Source: Rapana venosa (Eukaryota > Mollusca > Gastropoda > Neogastropoda > Muricidae). From it: a stretch of 64,000 nt of DNA. Below the pieces are notes generated by a model, which was given only the letters and a program-made list of their open reading frames with translations, was not told the origin of the DNA and made no database searches. Made by a program: the position numbers and the translations under genes. Location of the stretch: assembly GCA_028751875.1 (NCBI GenBank), contig CM054140.1:14794247-14858246 (forward strand), given 5' to 3'. Within the stretch, counting starts at the first letter, position 1. Each line of letters begins with the position of its first letter. Shown here in pieces: positions 46,179-57,934 of the stretch.

Positions 46179-46784
46179 GCAACAGAATGGTCATATGCAA
46201 AGGAATGAGATATTTAAATGCATAGACAATTTATAAGTTTGCATAGTAAACCTTATTTGAAGCTTGATATGGACATAAGACGATGACTAAATTTAGACTC
46301 GATATTTCAAGTATATATGTTAATAAATTTAGATACACAAAGCACAGCGTAAATGTGCACAATCTTCTATGTAATTCTTCACTGGAGGATAGAGTATATT
46401 TTGTTTTGTGTTGTTTAGTATTTGATTATAACCAGGCATAGATACATCAAAGAAAAGATATAGTGGACAGCCCAATACACTCTGATGACTGTCGCCAGAA
46501 ATTGTCAAGAGATTTACATAGTGTGGTAATTTATGAAAAAGTTACAAGATTAAATGCATATGAGTGTCTTCCTTTTTTTATTTTTTAGCAAAGCTGAGTT
46601 TCATGATTTAGCTATAAAAAAAGAAAGAAAAGAAAGATGGTTATAGTTATTCTTTAATTTCGCAAATAAAAGATGGCAGTATTTTAGCAACTTAAGTAAA
46701 CGATTCAGCTTATATCACAACAATAAAGCACTGAAAACTAGGAATATGACAGTTGTTCGCTATGAAATGTTGGGTTTTTTGTAA
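45301..46784. other. no recognised gene; small duplication and (GA)n
   Basis: The block TTTATTTTTCCAC.CATCCAGAAAGA occurs twice in tandem (about 45592-45622 and 45654-45683). A (GA)n lies at 46139-46171. The remaining AT-rich sequence shows no motif. Confidence 0.6.
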
Positions 46785-47200
46785 CATTTAGACTTGAACC
46801 CCCCAAATGACTTGGTATATGGTGAGCAAGGTAAGTATTCATTCTACCCAAACCCATGTGTAAGATGTACAAAGTACTGGTTAAAACTGACTAAAATGAA
46901 TGACTACAGATTGCCTTGACTACAGATTGCCTTTGTTTCACTTGGAATTTAATGGTAAAAAGCATGGGCTACTAATGATCACATTCGTCTGAATTATTAT
47001 AGTTTTAAAATTGTTAGGGATAGGTATGGATTTCAAAACGTGGTACACGTGTTTCATATTGCCATTTATTGATTACACAGAAATTACTTGCCATCGACTT
47101 AGGTACAATGAAAGAGCCTAAAATTCAGATATTAGTGTATAATAGGGCTAAGGAGAGGAAATACATCCTGTTTTTCCTGAACTTCAGGAGAGTCCTATTC
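46785..47200 (+). mobile_element. LINE remnant related to the 8.3-kb element
   Basis: The frame reads LVYGEQGKYSFYPNPCV, CTKYWLKLTKMNDYRLP, matching YYGESGRYPLFVNIYT, KFWLKIIQMRDEWLP of the 8.3-12.3 kb LINE at 11468-11575. Stops and indels follow. Only the segment between reverse transcriptase and the Cys/His knuckle is seen. Confidence 0.6.
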
Positions 47201-47865
47201 CACTGAAACACAACATTAACCTCTAGTCTACTGTGGTAAATCTAGCAAGAGGAAATCACTAAGGGATGCAGAGGCTTCCTACTGTAGCTTAGTAAGTTTG
47301 GTTGTTGTTTTTTTCAGCAAGTATTTGGCTTATAAAGAGTAGCTAGATTGTTTGTTTCATGTGGTTATGATGTAAATACTTAAATTTGTTTCATATGGCC
47401 TTGCTGTTTAGGTTTGTGTCCTCTTTAATGCGAGGCTGTGGCCTTTATCTAAAGAAAATCTCTGTCCGTCTCTTTCTGTCTGTCTGTCTCTGTCTCTGTC
47501 TCTCTCTTTCCTGTTAGAATTTTTGTTATTATTGAAACCATTCATATCGTATACGATATAGTTACTACAAAATCCTTTCAGATTTTCGTTTTCCATTATT
47601 GTGCATGCTTACTGTGAATTTTTAAAAAAAATTGACATAGCGTGATCTGAGCTTCAGTTTGCTGCTGCATTGAGTATGTATCATTACTGATGACGAGGCC
47701 TAAATGTTGTTTGAGTTAAAAAGACAACTTTTAAACAACAACATAAAAAGTAACAACTGCTGCTGTTTCCTACTATTGCTTTTAATACTACCACCATAGC
47801 ATACCATCTAAAAATAACAAAAACTGACTTTGACTTGACCTTTTTTTTTTTTTCATTCCTGGGCT
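47201..47865. other. no recognised feature; CTGT-rich tract
   Basis: A TCTG/TCTC low-complexity tract lies at 47461-47510. A short ACTTTGACTTGAC piece (47825-47840) looks like a LINE tail end. Confidence 0.5.
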
Positions 47866-47955
47866 AGAGCTCAGAGGCTGCTATTGGTGAGATGTCTGCG
47901 TATGCGACCGTTTTTGCCCACCAGTAAGGTAGCCGCACTCCTACTTCGGGGCTGC
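47866..47955 (+). repeat. dispersed repeat family 3, longer copy
   Basis: Contains TGCGTATGCGACCGTTTTTG, CCCACCAGTAAGGTAG and CTACTTCGGGG as in 4318-4374, with about 30 further bases upstream (GAGCTCAGAGGCTGC). Confidence 0.6.
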
Positions 47956-48200
47956 CTTGACTTTGACCATCACTATTACTTCTAACACCCCCACCATCCC
48001 TACTGTTCCTATAACTTCTACCACTGCTGCTGCTTCGTCTACAGAGAGCACAAATATCCTCATGAACTTACCTTTGCATGATTCTGAAGAAATGAGTACA
48101 ACCAAATGTGGAGAACTGAGTGAGAACTGGCCAAGACCTTGAATATTTATATATGACCAAGAAAAGGCAGCTTGCACAAATCACCTTAGCTTGGGTGTAT

Positions 48201-48203
<3 letters not shown>

Positions 48204-48292
<89 letters not shown>

Positions 48293-48325
48293 CGAATGAG
48301 AGAAGAGAGCGAGAGAGAGAGAGCT
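48204..48325 (+). repeat. (GA)n microsatellite
   Basis: About 43 uninterrupted GA units (48204-48289) and an impure continuation to 48325. Confidence 0.97.
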
Positions 48326-48449
48326 CAGAGACACATCTTCTTCTAAACAGATCTTGCGTGTTTGCTTATTACCTGGCCGCTATATCTTTTAGCACATGGC
48401 GGTCTGTAGGGGTTTGCTCGTGACCCTGCACTTTTTCTCTTTTTTTTAG

Positions 48450-48597
48450 CCACCACGTGGTTCGTTGTCACGGGCAGCACGCGCTTTCACAGCTGGACGC
48501 GCACGCGCCATGTATTTACATCAGTATCGATTTAGGACGGGCCATTGCTTACAACGCTGGAAGCGACAGTTATCGCGGCAGCAGCAGCACTGCTATG
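48450..48597 (+). CDS. candidate exon in a CpG-rich patch
   Basis: A 148-nt segment with an acceptor-like TTTTTTTAG before it and a donor-like GTAAGG after it is open in one frame, which contains an ATG near 48510 (MYLHQYRFRTG...). It is rich in CpG and contains the palindromic E box CCACGTGG at 48454. I recognise no domain. It may be an exon or a promoter-proximal exon of a gene outside the window, or chance. Confidence 0.2.
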
Positions 48598-48712
48598 GTA
48601 AGGACGCGGTTGTGACGGTAAGGATGATATTTGCCACGCAGTAGTGTGTGTGTGTGTCAGTCAGTTGGATAAGTAAGGCCTCCTATAAGCTGTGGTGTAT
48701 AAATGTGTGCAT

Positions 48713-48715
<3 letters not shown>

Positions 48716-48761
<46 letters not shown>

Positions 48762-48772
48762 GTGTGTGTGGA

Positions 48773-48819
<47 letters not shown>

Positions 48820-48826
48820 GAGAGAA
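48716..48826 (+). repeat. (GT)n(GA)n compound microsatellite
   Basis: About 30 GT units with one break, then about 22 GA units. The GA part borders the LINE end that follows. Confidence 0.97.
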
Positions 48827-48890
48827 CTCGGAACTCTGAAAGGATTTATCTATAATAGGCGAATGGCCCATACATGAAGAGGGATGTCGA
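48827..48890 (-). mobile_element. LINE 3' end abutting (CT)n, related to the 8.3-kb element
   Basis: On the minus strand: CATGTATGGGCCATTCGCCT, then CAGAGTTCCGAGTTCTCTC. The end of the 8.3-kb LINE reads ATGGGCCATAGGCCTA, then CAGAGTTCAGAGTTCTCTC. The match is close and has the same orientation to (CT)n. No coding part is seen beyond it. Confidence 0.7.
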
Positions 48891-49059
48891 TCAAATCGAT
48901 GATTAATCATCAAACCCCTTTGAAAAGTCTTTTTTTTTCTTTGCCCCCTAAAGCCCAACCCTCGTCCCCGTTGTAGGAGGTGGAAACAGGTAATGCTGAC
49001 TAACGGGGCTCTGGTGAAACTACGACGGGCCTACTAGTGGATAAAAAAAATTGCTCAAG

Positions 49060-52035
49060 AAAAACAAAGGGGATATGAATGGACTGATCAAAACGGAAAA
49101 AGGACAGGCTATGGACAAGGACAACGACATTCAAATAGCCAATGGGTTGGCACATGGAACATCTGCAGAATATGTGACAAAGACCCAGAAATAGTGGAAT
49201 TTATGACCCAACCCAAAATCTCAATCATGGGTTTAGCAGACACTAGAAGGAAAGGTACAGGGACAAAGATAATTGACTGACTTTATTCTTATCTGGAGCG
49301 GAATGAGCAAAGATCAGAGAGCAGTACAGGGTGTGGGTTTATCCTGCGTCCAAATAAAGCAAAAGACATTTTGAACACCAGTACATCTCGGAGAGACTCA
49401 TCAAGATCAGAATGAGAGAAGGAGAGAAGATGACAAACTACATACAGATCTATGCACCTTGTAATGACACATGCTCGGATGAGGAAAAGGATGACTTCTT
49501 TGGAAACCTCTCAGACCTTATCAACGGGGAGCATGACAGTGAAGATCTTTATGTCATGGGAGACTTCAACGGCAGAGTAGGTGAGAAGAGAACGCCATGG
49601 ACACCGCATCTTGGCCCGCACAGTGACCATCGAACACCCTGCAATTACAACGGCAACCATATGCTGGAACTGTGCGCAGAGCATGAACTACTGATCACCA
49701 ACACCTTCTTCCAACATCGACCCAGCCAAATCTACACCTGGTACAAGTGGAACAACACAAATGTAAGATCACAGATTCACTTCATTCTCACTAGAACTGG
49801 TATGAAAAACAACATTACCGATGCGAGGACTATTCCAAATGCGGTCCTAGACCCAGACCACAGACCAGTCATCCTGAAACACACCACACGGGAGAAGAGG
49901 ACGCCAGGCAGAAGGAAACAGGCAGAGAGGATCAACATGAAAAAGCTAAAAAATGCTGAAGTGCGGACCACATCCTCAACACTGTAGCTCATAAGCTGAA
50001 CGGGGTGGACCCTACAGATATGAATATTGAGAAGGCCTGGAGTACCTTTAAAACAGCTTCCTGGACACCTTGCAAGAGGCATGCGGCAACAGGAAGGACA
50101 GAAATGGAACCAGAAAGGCAACAGCGTGGTGGAATGAAGTCAAGTAGGCCATCAAAGAAAAGAAGAGACTCTTCAAGATCTGGTGTAAGTCAAATCAAGA
50201 AGATGACGACTACGTGAACTACAGACTCGCAAGAAGAAACATCAAGCAGGTGGTGAGAGCAGCAAAGGAGGCTTCATGGAAAAAGTATTGTGAAGAACTT
50301 AGCGAAATGTGTAAACACTCCCCAAGAGAGTTCTACAAAAGTGTAAAAGCCATGGGAGGAATCCTTTGACCCCACCACTTCGATCAACGATGCAAACGGA
50401 CAGCCACTGCAGGAAGAGGATGAGATCATACAGAGATGGGAAGATTACTTTAAAGACCTTCTAAACCCATAAGGGGTGACTGACACACAATCACAATTCA
50501 ATCCCAACCACCCAGACCACTCCAAACCCACCATCTTGGAGTGTGAAGTAAGAAGGGCCATCAAGATTAGCCCAAAAGGAAAGGCAGGAGGTGCAGATGG
50601 CATAACAACTGAGGCCATCCTGGCCTGTGGAGAGACTGGAGTCAAATGGATCACAACCATCTTCCAAAAGGCATGGGAGGAAAGAAGAGTTCCAGAAGAC
50701 TGGCAGAACGCTATTGTAGTGCCAATATGGAAAAAGAAGGGCACTAAAAAGGACTGTAGTAACTACAGGGGCATTTCACTCCTCAGCCATGTAGGAAAGA
50801 TGTACGTAAAAATCCTAGAGCAGCGCTCCAGAGCAAAAGCAGACCACCTACTGTGTGACGCTCAGTTTGGCTTCAGGACAGGGAGAGGCTGTACTGACGC
50901 GATCTTTGCACTGAGACAAATGAGTGAGAGAGCTCTTGAGTACAATCAAGCACTCCACCTAGTATTTGTCGACCAAGAAAAGGCATTTGACAGAGTGAAC
51001 AGAGATAAGCTCTGGAGGGTCCTGGAGCAGTATAACATCAAGGGGCAGCTCTTAAATAACATCAGAGCTATATAAAGCAACAGCAAGAGCGCAGTTCGCA
51101 TTCCAAGTGGACTTTCCAACTGGTTCCCTGTGACGTCTGGGGTGAGACAGGGCTGTGTCCTTTCCCCTCTACTCTTCATCATATATATGGACCAGATCAC
51201 AAAGGAAGCCATCTCAGACCTGGAGGCACTCAACAAGCTTCTGTTTGCTGATGATCAAGTCATGATCAATGACAACAAAGACAAGCTGCAAGAGCACACA
51301 GACCAGCTCAATACATGCTGTGAAACCTTATGGCATGAAAATCAGCATAAGCAAGACCGAAGCCATGACAGTCAGTAGAACTCCAGAAAAGCTCAAAATC
51401 AACATCAACGGAGCCCAACTAAAGTGGACGACTGAATTCAAGTACTTAGGCAGTATATTCACAGAAGATGGAAACTGGACAGAGAAATAGAAACACGCTG
51501 TCAAAAAGCAAACGCAGTCAGCTATCAATCTGCCCCACTTCTGTAACATCCTAACATCCCTATGAGCACCAAGGCAAAGCTGATCAACGCCATCTTCCTG
51601 CCAACTCTTACTTACCAGTGCCGAACATGACCCCTGACAAAAGCCCTGGAGCAGAAACTGGTAACGTGTGAGATGAAGTGCTTGAGGAAAGCCGTCAACA
51701 AGACCAGGAGAGACAAGATAAGAAACGAGGTGATCAGAGACATGGTAGGAGCCACACCCGTCCTACACCATATTGAACAACAACAAACCAAGTGGTTCGG
51801 GCACCTCACACGGATGCCGCCGAACCAGCCAGCCCTGCGTGCTTACAACTTGAGGTACTCTGGTAGGAGGGTCAGAAGTAGACCCAGGCGACGCTGGAGT
51901 GATTCCGTGGCAGAAACACTGAAAGTCCATGGATTGTCCCTCCTCCAAACTACCCGCCTTGCCGCAGACAGTTATATCTCCCGCGACGCCACAGAGTACA
52001 AGCGAAGGAAAAAGTAAAGTAAGCAAAGTAAAGAA
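49060..52035 (+). mobile_element. near full-length LINE with endonuclease and reverse transcriptase
   Basis: The endonuclease starts near 49150 (VGTWNICRI, ISIMGLADTRRKGTG) and continues through LYVMGDFNGRVGE, QIYTWYKW and DPDHRPVIL (the usual Ser of SDH is Pro). The reverse transcriptase follows with KAGGADGITTEAI, CSNYRGISLLS, AQFGFRTGRGCTDAIFALRQ, LVFVDQEKAFDRVN (motif A), TSGVRQGCVLSPLLF and LLFADDQVMI (motif C), then WTTEFKYLGSIF and WFGHLTRMPPN. The 3' end is a short AAGTAAAGTAAGCAAAG tail. About half a dozen stops or frameshifts are present. Clade uncertain. Confidence 0.9.
50476..51490 (+). pseudogene. reverse transcriptase of the 49-52 kb LINE
   Basis: The frame 50476-51075 runs from the fingers to motif A. 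It breaks near 51072, resumes at 51130 with the TSGVRQGC block, and breaks again after motif C near 51330. All catalytic aspartates are present. Upstream frames (49412-49987 endonuclease) and downstream frames (51673-52017 C-terminal region) belong to the same protein. Confidence 0.85.
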
Positions 52036-52600
52036 AAGTTTTTGAGTTTTATACTAAGAGGCCTGTATGAACCTATACATATCTAATGGGGAAACAGTCT
52101 CCAAGCCTATGCTCACAATCCCACACATTTTGAAAGACTTCTTCTTCAGGTTCACACCACAATGCTGCCAACACCTTTTTCTTGACTGTGGTGGATTTTA
52201 GACATGAAAGGAGTTTTAGCCATTTCTACACATGATAGGTTTTCATTTCATGAGAAAGTAACATTAAAAAAAAGTGCAGATCCATGGGGCTGCTCCCTTG
52301 ATCGAGGAAAAGGGTCACACCTCTCTCTTAAGCTCATACACTGTAATATTCCTGATTTTGACTGTAAAAACAGTAAAAGGTTTGTTATTCATGGAGTGCG
52401 GGTTTTTTTCAGGTATTCACTTATAGCCTAAAACATCTTTGATTGCTATGATTATTTGATAAAGACTAGGGTGTATGTGCTGGCTATGATTTTTAAAAGT
52501 TCAGTTTTGAAAAAAAACACATTTGAAAATCACCCCTGTTAATGATACGAGAATTAGGTAAGTAGGCCTACAACAGTGACAAATGCAAACAAATCCAAAA
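52036..52600. other. no recognised feature
   Basis: AT-rich sequence between two LINE remnants. The 75-codon frame at 52204-52431 may be LINE-derived, but I cannot confirm that. Confidence 0.4.
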
Positions 52601-52945
52601 TGGGGAAAAATACCTCTCATAACATCATAATATCTCTTATTCTACAGACATTACACAAATATAACACTAAATTGCTAATGATACTAGGATTACTACATCT
52701 AGTAGCAAAGGGAGTCTGAATGCATTGGGCTGGATGGTATAGTTTGCTGGGATATATTTTTGCCTAATGTCATTAAAGGCAGGACAAGGAAAAACAAAAT
52801 GTACTTCATCGTCTGTTGCTTCATGACATAAAGAGCATGTTGTATCAGATTCTCATTGCAATCTGTATCTAAGGTTATGAACATTTAAATCTTACACACC
52901 TAGTCCGAATGTAGTCATTATTAAATGCATATCCATTTCAAGCTT
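52600..52945 (-). mobile_element. LINE C-terminal remnant with Cys/His knuckle
   Basis: A clean minus-strand frame of about 60 codons (from about 52851) reads TTCSLCHEATDDEVHFVF, then PCPAFNDIRQKYIPA. This aligns with CPICQCGTETEIHFVLVCPA, YTDIREQFIAKK at the end of the 8.3-kb LINE. A stop follows at about 52671. Upstream, FGLGV and LNVHNLRYR are broken by stops. Confidence 0.75.
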
Positions 52946-53424
52946 TAAATCAGTTTTGACGCCATGTAAACTTATTAATTGTCGAAAAGTTCTATATAAC
53001 CGGATTGTATGTGGTCAATCCATTGTTGCCAATGGCAGCCAAAGAGAGAGAGAGACAGAAGAGAGACAGAGGAGACGGGGGGAGGGGTCTCTTCATTTTT
53101 GCATTGATACACCATTGAGCACACTCAAATCTCAGTTTTTCAAAGGTTTTTTTATTATTATAATCATAATAGATGGAACATATATAGCGCTATATCTTGC
53201 AAAAAAAAATCAAAGCCCATGCATTCAACCTTATCTTACACAGTCATGCAACCAATGACAAACAATCAATAGTTTTGAAAAACAGAGATTACAAACACGG
53301 TACGCTGCAGATCAAACTCTATGAAATAAAATTTCAATAGTCAAATGTTTTTCAAAAGCACACATACGCACACAGAGGTCATATACTTTAGCAGGGTGAT
53401 AGGACATGGGTTATTGAATGTGGG
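52946..53424. other. no gene; GA/GGGG-rich patch
   Basis: GA- and G-rich low complexity lies at 53041-53090. The stretch next to 53424 may be the displaced 3' part of the older LINE at 55103-57000. Confidence 0.4.
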
Positions 53425-53438
53425 ATAGTTCTGATATG

Positions 53439-53471
<33 letters not shown>

Positions 53472-55086
53472 GTCCCGTGACCTTGGCGGTCGTGGAGGAG
53501 ACACGAAAGACGATGCCGTGGTAATCCATCTCGGTCCTCGGCTCTGCGCAGTAGTGCCGAGTCATTCTTCCTGGTCCATTCTCTGATGTTGTCCATCCAT
53601 GACTTGTTCTGTCTTCCCCTCTTTCTGCCACCTTCGAGTGTTCCCTGCAGTACTGTTTTTGGCAGAGTGTTGTGGCGGGTGACGTGGCCGAACCATGTCA
53701 GCTTTTTCTTCTTGACGATGGTGAGAAGGAGTTCCTGTGGACCTGCCAGCCGTGTTATTTGACTCTTGACAAATTCATTGGTCTTTCGTTCTCTCCAGGA
53801 TATGCCCAGCAGTTTTCTATGGCATTTTGTTTCAAATGACTGGATTCACTTTGCTGTTTCAGCAGTCAGTGTCCAGGTTTCACTTCCGTACAGCAGGATA
53901 GTCTGAATTAGGGCTTTGTAGAGCTTTAGTTTGATTGGGAAACTGATCTCTTTACTTTTCCATATGGTGGTGAGTTTTGTCATGGAAGATGTTGCCATGG
54001 CTAGTGTGACTTTGATTTCTGTCGTCGATCGCCCGTCCTTTGTGAGTGTAGCGCCAAGGTATTTAAAAGCGTCTACCTCCTCCAGTTGCTGGCCGTTCAT
54101 GTAAATTTTAGCAGTGGCGTTGCTCGTGCTGTTCACAAGTACTTTACTTTTCTCAGAGCTCACCTCCATCCCATATGCTCCAGCTCTGTTCTCAAGTCTG
54201 GTCGTAAGATCTTGCAGTTCTGTATTCCTTCCGCCCATGAGGTCAATGTCATCGGCAAACCGCAAGTTGTTGAGGGGTCTGCCGCCAATGGAGATGGTAG
54301 AGTGGAAGTCATGGAGGGTCTCTCTTATAATGTTTTCCAAGAACAGATTAAACAGGACTGGAGATAACAGGCATCCTTGTCGGACCCCAACTGTGGTTTT
54401 GAAGTAGTCTCCGACCTGATTGTTCAGAAGGACTGCACTGCTTGCGGTGTTGTATAGTGCTTGGATGGTTTGCACTAGTCCTTTTTCAATGCCAAACATT
54501 CTGAGGACCTGCCACAGGCCTTCGTGCCATACTCTGTCGAAAGCCTTCTTGAAGTCGATGAAGTTGTGGAACAGGTCTCTCTGATGTTGAAGATGTTTTT
54601 CCATCAGGATGTGGCAATTAAAAATCTGTTCGATTGTGCTCCTGCCTGCCCTGAACCCAGCTTGTTCCTCTGCAAGGTGTTCTTCTGCCTCCTTCTTGAG
54701 TCGATTCAAAATAACTTTGAGCATGATCTTGCTGGCGTGGCTGATGAGGCTGATTGTTCTATAGTTTTGGCATTGGCGTAAATTCCCCTTCTTGGGCAGG
54801 GGTATGATGAGTGATTGTGTCCATTCTGTTGGCCACTGTTTTGTCTCCCAAATCTTCTGACAGATAGCTGTAACATGTGTGATGACTGTTTCGCCACCAT
54901 GCTTGAGAAGCTCTGCTGGTATGTTGTTTGCTCCTGGGGACTTTTCTACTGGTAAGCTGCGGATGGCTTCTTCCACTTTTTCCCTCAGAATAGGTAATGG
55001 CGAGGGTACTCTTGATGTTGCTGCTTCCTCTTCTATTATGCTCTTGTCAGGTTGGATTGGGTAATTGTATAGTTCTTGACATGAAA
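53425..55086 (-). mobile_element. young 5'-truncated LINE with target-site duplication
   Basis: The element body (55068-53442, minus) is bounded by a near-perfect duplication: ATAGTTCTTGACATGAAA at 55069-55086 and ATAGTTCTGATATGAAA at 53425-53441. It ends in about ten ATC/GAT units (the 3' tail on the minus strand). The reverse transcriptase is open apart from one stop. It lies immediately beyond the stop codon of the older LINE at 55103-57000, so it inserted into that element's 3' end. Confidence 0.9.
53442..55068 (-). pseudogene. reverse transcriptase of the young LINE, one premature stop
   Basis: The frame is open from 55068 to 53849: AIRSLPVEKSPGANNIPAE, QNYRTISLISH, AGFRAGRSTIEQIF, FIDFKKAFDRVW (motif A), VGVRQGCLLSPVLF, LRFADDIDLM (motif C), FKYLGATLTKDG, LLYGSETWTLT. 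A TGA at 53848-53846 interrupts it, and the same frame continues for 145 codons (KLLGISWRER, LTWFGHVTRH, GRQNKSWMDNIREW) into an Asp run encoded by the GAT tail. The first part of the protein (endonuclease) is missing through 5' truncation. Confidence 0.9.
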
Positions 55087-55102
55087 TAGGAGGGGGAAAA
55101 TC

Positions 55103-55933
55103 TTAGGTTTGAAATACATATGCCTTTAGGCTGGATTTAAAAGTGTCATAACTAGGCTTCTGGCGAAGAGAGAGAGGGAGCTCATTGCAGGTCGATGGAC
55201 CCGAAATAGAGAAAGAGCAGCGGCCAACGGTGGATTGGTTGAATCTAGGTATTCGTAGGCACAAGGTATCTGCAACAGAGCGGAGGGAACGTGAAGGAGT
55301 GTACAGGTGAAGACATTCACAGAGGTAGGAAGGTGCTGCTTTGTGGAGACATTTGTAACAGAGGGTACTGATCTTATAATTTAATCTCTGTGGCACAGGC
55401 AGCCAGTGGAGAGATCGCAAGAGAGGGGTAATGTGCTCAGATTTTTTCTTTCTGAGAACTAGTCGAGCTGCGGAGTTTTGTATACGTTGAAGGGAGTGGA
55501 TAGATGATGCTGGCAGACCAGCCAAAAGAGAATTGCAATAGTCCAGACGTGAAAGAATGAGAGAAGTGACAAGTTTGGATGTTGCATCAGTGGACAGGTA
55601 CTTTCGAATTGCACTAATACGCCGTAATTGATAGTAGCATGACTGACAGGTCTGGGTGATGAATTTTTGCATAGAGAGTGTGTTGTCGATAACAACACCT
55701 AGATACTTCACAGCAGTGGATAGAGGGACTGATGTATTGCCGAGTTCTATTGAAGCTGTTTTAATGGAAGAGAGTTTGTGTTTGGTCCCTACGAGCATGG
55801 CTTCGGTTTTATCTGCATTTAGCTGTAATTTGTTCTGTGTCATCCAATTTTTAATATCTTCAAAGTAGTGGGACATATTTGTCAGGAGAGAAGGCAGATT
55901 TTCAGGAGTAACACTGCTTTGAATCCGAGTCAT
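55103..55933 (-). pseudogene. C-terminal part of the CR1/L2-like reverse transcriptase
   Basis: An uninterrupted 276-codon frame with WMTQNKLQLNADKTEAML, VKYLGVVIDNTLS, ILSRLDYCNSLLAGLP and PSTCNELPLSLRQ, the conserved thumb and tail of CR1/L2 proteins. It is separated from motif C by a single frame change close to 55935. Confidence 0.88.
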
Positions 55934-57000
55934 CTGCGTAAAAATTATGGTTGATTTGATAACGGTTTATTATATGTGACAGTGGGACAGTGTAAAGAAA
56001 AAGGAGAACAGGGCTTAGAACTGACCCCTGTGGGACTCCCCATTCCAGTTTGGCAGATATTGATTGAATCTTGTTTACTGCAGCTGTCTGGAATCAGTCA
56101 GTAAGGTATGAATTAAACCAGGTGAGGGCTGTGCCAGGAACACTGGACGTTTTTTGAAGACCGGAGAGAAGAATTGAGTAGTCTATAGTGTTGAAGGCTG
56201 CCGATAAGTCGAGTAGAGTAAGAAGGGAGATTTTCCCTGAGTCACAAGCGAGTAGAAGCGTGTTTAAGGTGTGTACTAGGGTGGTTTCAGTGCTGTGGTT
56301 GACGCGATAAGCAGACTGAAACTCAGGAAGAAGATTGTTGGAGAGAATGTGGCTGTTGAGCTGAGAACTACTTTTTCAAGGACTTTAGAAATAAAAGGTA
56401 GATTGGAAACAGGTCTATTGTTCTTGAGAATGTTAGTCAATGTAATGCTTTTTGGGTAGAGGTGTGACTATAGCAGTTTTGAGAGCTGATGGAACATTTC
56501 CTAAAACAAGAGATGAGTTTACTTTTTTCGTGATAGTGGGTACAAGTTGTGGTAGGCACTGTGTGAAAAGAGAAGCAGGTATGGGATCAAGATCACATGA
56601 TTTTATAGTCATTTCTTTCAGAATTGTCATGATTGTCATGAATTGGGGATCAGGAAGTACAGGCTGGAAAGGAGTCTGATCTAGTTTGGAACGAATATCA
56701 TGGACTTTTTCAGTAAAGAATGCAGAAAATATAGAAGGAAGTTCAGAGTGGTTGTGGATAGAAGGCAGAGGGCATGCCTTCACAGATCCATAAGAGTAGA
56801 TGTGAGGGAAAAGAGAGATGTCATTGACGTGGCATCAAGAACTTGAGAAGAGTAATACTTTGTGTTTTTTCTGAAGAATTAAAGATTTGACTTTGTTTAC
56901 TTGTTTTCGAAAGAGCTGCTTATTAATTTCCGTTTTTGATTTTCGCCACTGCCGCTCTAGTTGCCTGCGTTTGCGCTTTGCGACGGGATGTCATGGGGGT
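55103..57000 (-). mobile_element. CR1/L2-like LINE, 5' truncated
   Basis: On the minus strand: a basic linker (KRRQLERQWRKSKTEINKQL near 56960), SCDLDPIPASLF, LLTLLDLSAAFNTIDYSILL (motif A, near 56200), WGVPQGSVLSPVL (near 56035), YADDSDS (motif C, near 55945), then LDYCNSLLAGLP, LQRIQNSAARLVL, HWLPVPQRLNYK and FKSSLKAYVFQT before the stop at 55103. Frameshifts occur near 55935 and 56430, and stops lie between. Its 3' end is split off by the younger LINE. Confidence 0.9.
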
Positions 57001-57531
57001 ACTATGGCGCACATGGCCTATCAGGCCATAACAGAAATATTAACAAGAAAAATAATCAAGTAGGTATAAAATGTAAAACCATCTTTTTTGTCCTCCTCGA
57101 CGTACGTTTATTTCACTTTCATTTGTTTTTAATCGGATAAGAATGTTTATGAAAGGGTACGTTGGACTCCCTTCATTACCTTTCTTTCTTTTTGTTTTTA
57201 GTTTTAACTGATGGCAGAACTCTTTCAAACAATGTGGTAAATTGAATTTTGTTTTTTTCCTCGGCTACACCTCCGACGTTCATGGATGGCGAGGTTTTGC
57301 GTATCACACACTGATGATGCTTTCTGTTTCTCATAGGAACTAAGTTATGGACAGGGGACAAATCGTTAGGTATGCCATTGGAGTAAAATCAAGACTCAAG
57401 AATAATTCATTATCTCTGAATGAGAAATGTTGAGTGGTGTATTAAAATCAAAATCTTGCACACACACAAACCCAACAACAAAAACGTAGGCAAAAAAAAT
57501 CACCCAAATTAAACTGAAAATGTATTTGACG

Positions 57532-57535
<4 letters not shown>
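57001..57535. other. no recognised gene
   Basis: AT-rich sequence. Its last part (57493-57530, ATCACCCAAATTAAACTGAA) is repeated at 57887-57920. Confidence 0.5.
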
Positions 57536-57573
<38 letters not shown>

Positions 57574-57590
57574 CACACACACACACACAG
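57536..57590. repeat. (CA)n microsatellite
   Basis: About 27 CA units with one CAACAC break. It follows one copy of the ATCACCCAAATTAA.CTGAA block. Confidence 0.95.
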
Positions 57591-57689
57591 CTGGCAGGCT
57601 AACAATATCAAAAGCAGCAAAACAAGATTATAATATACTGAAGGTACAACTCCATTATATAATACTACTTCAGTATGATATGTAAGTTT

Positions 57690-57934
57690 GAAGCTTATAC
57701 CATGCTCAAAACACATCACACTTGTTCTCTTCCTATTTCATATTCCACTTTAACCCACAGACAGGTATTCTAGCTTTAGAAGGCCTGTGTGAACATCTTT
57801 TTTCCTATTCTGCTTTTTCAAGAATTGTTTTGTCAGTAGTTTGGAACATCACGCAATATACAATAAACAACATAGACAAAAGATTATCACCCAAATTAAT
57901 CTGAAAAAGCGTTTGATCTCTCTCTCCTCCCTCC

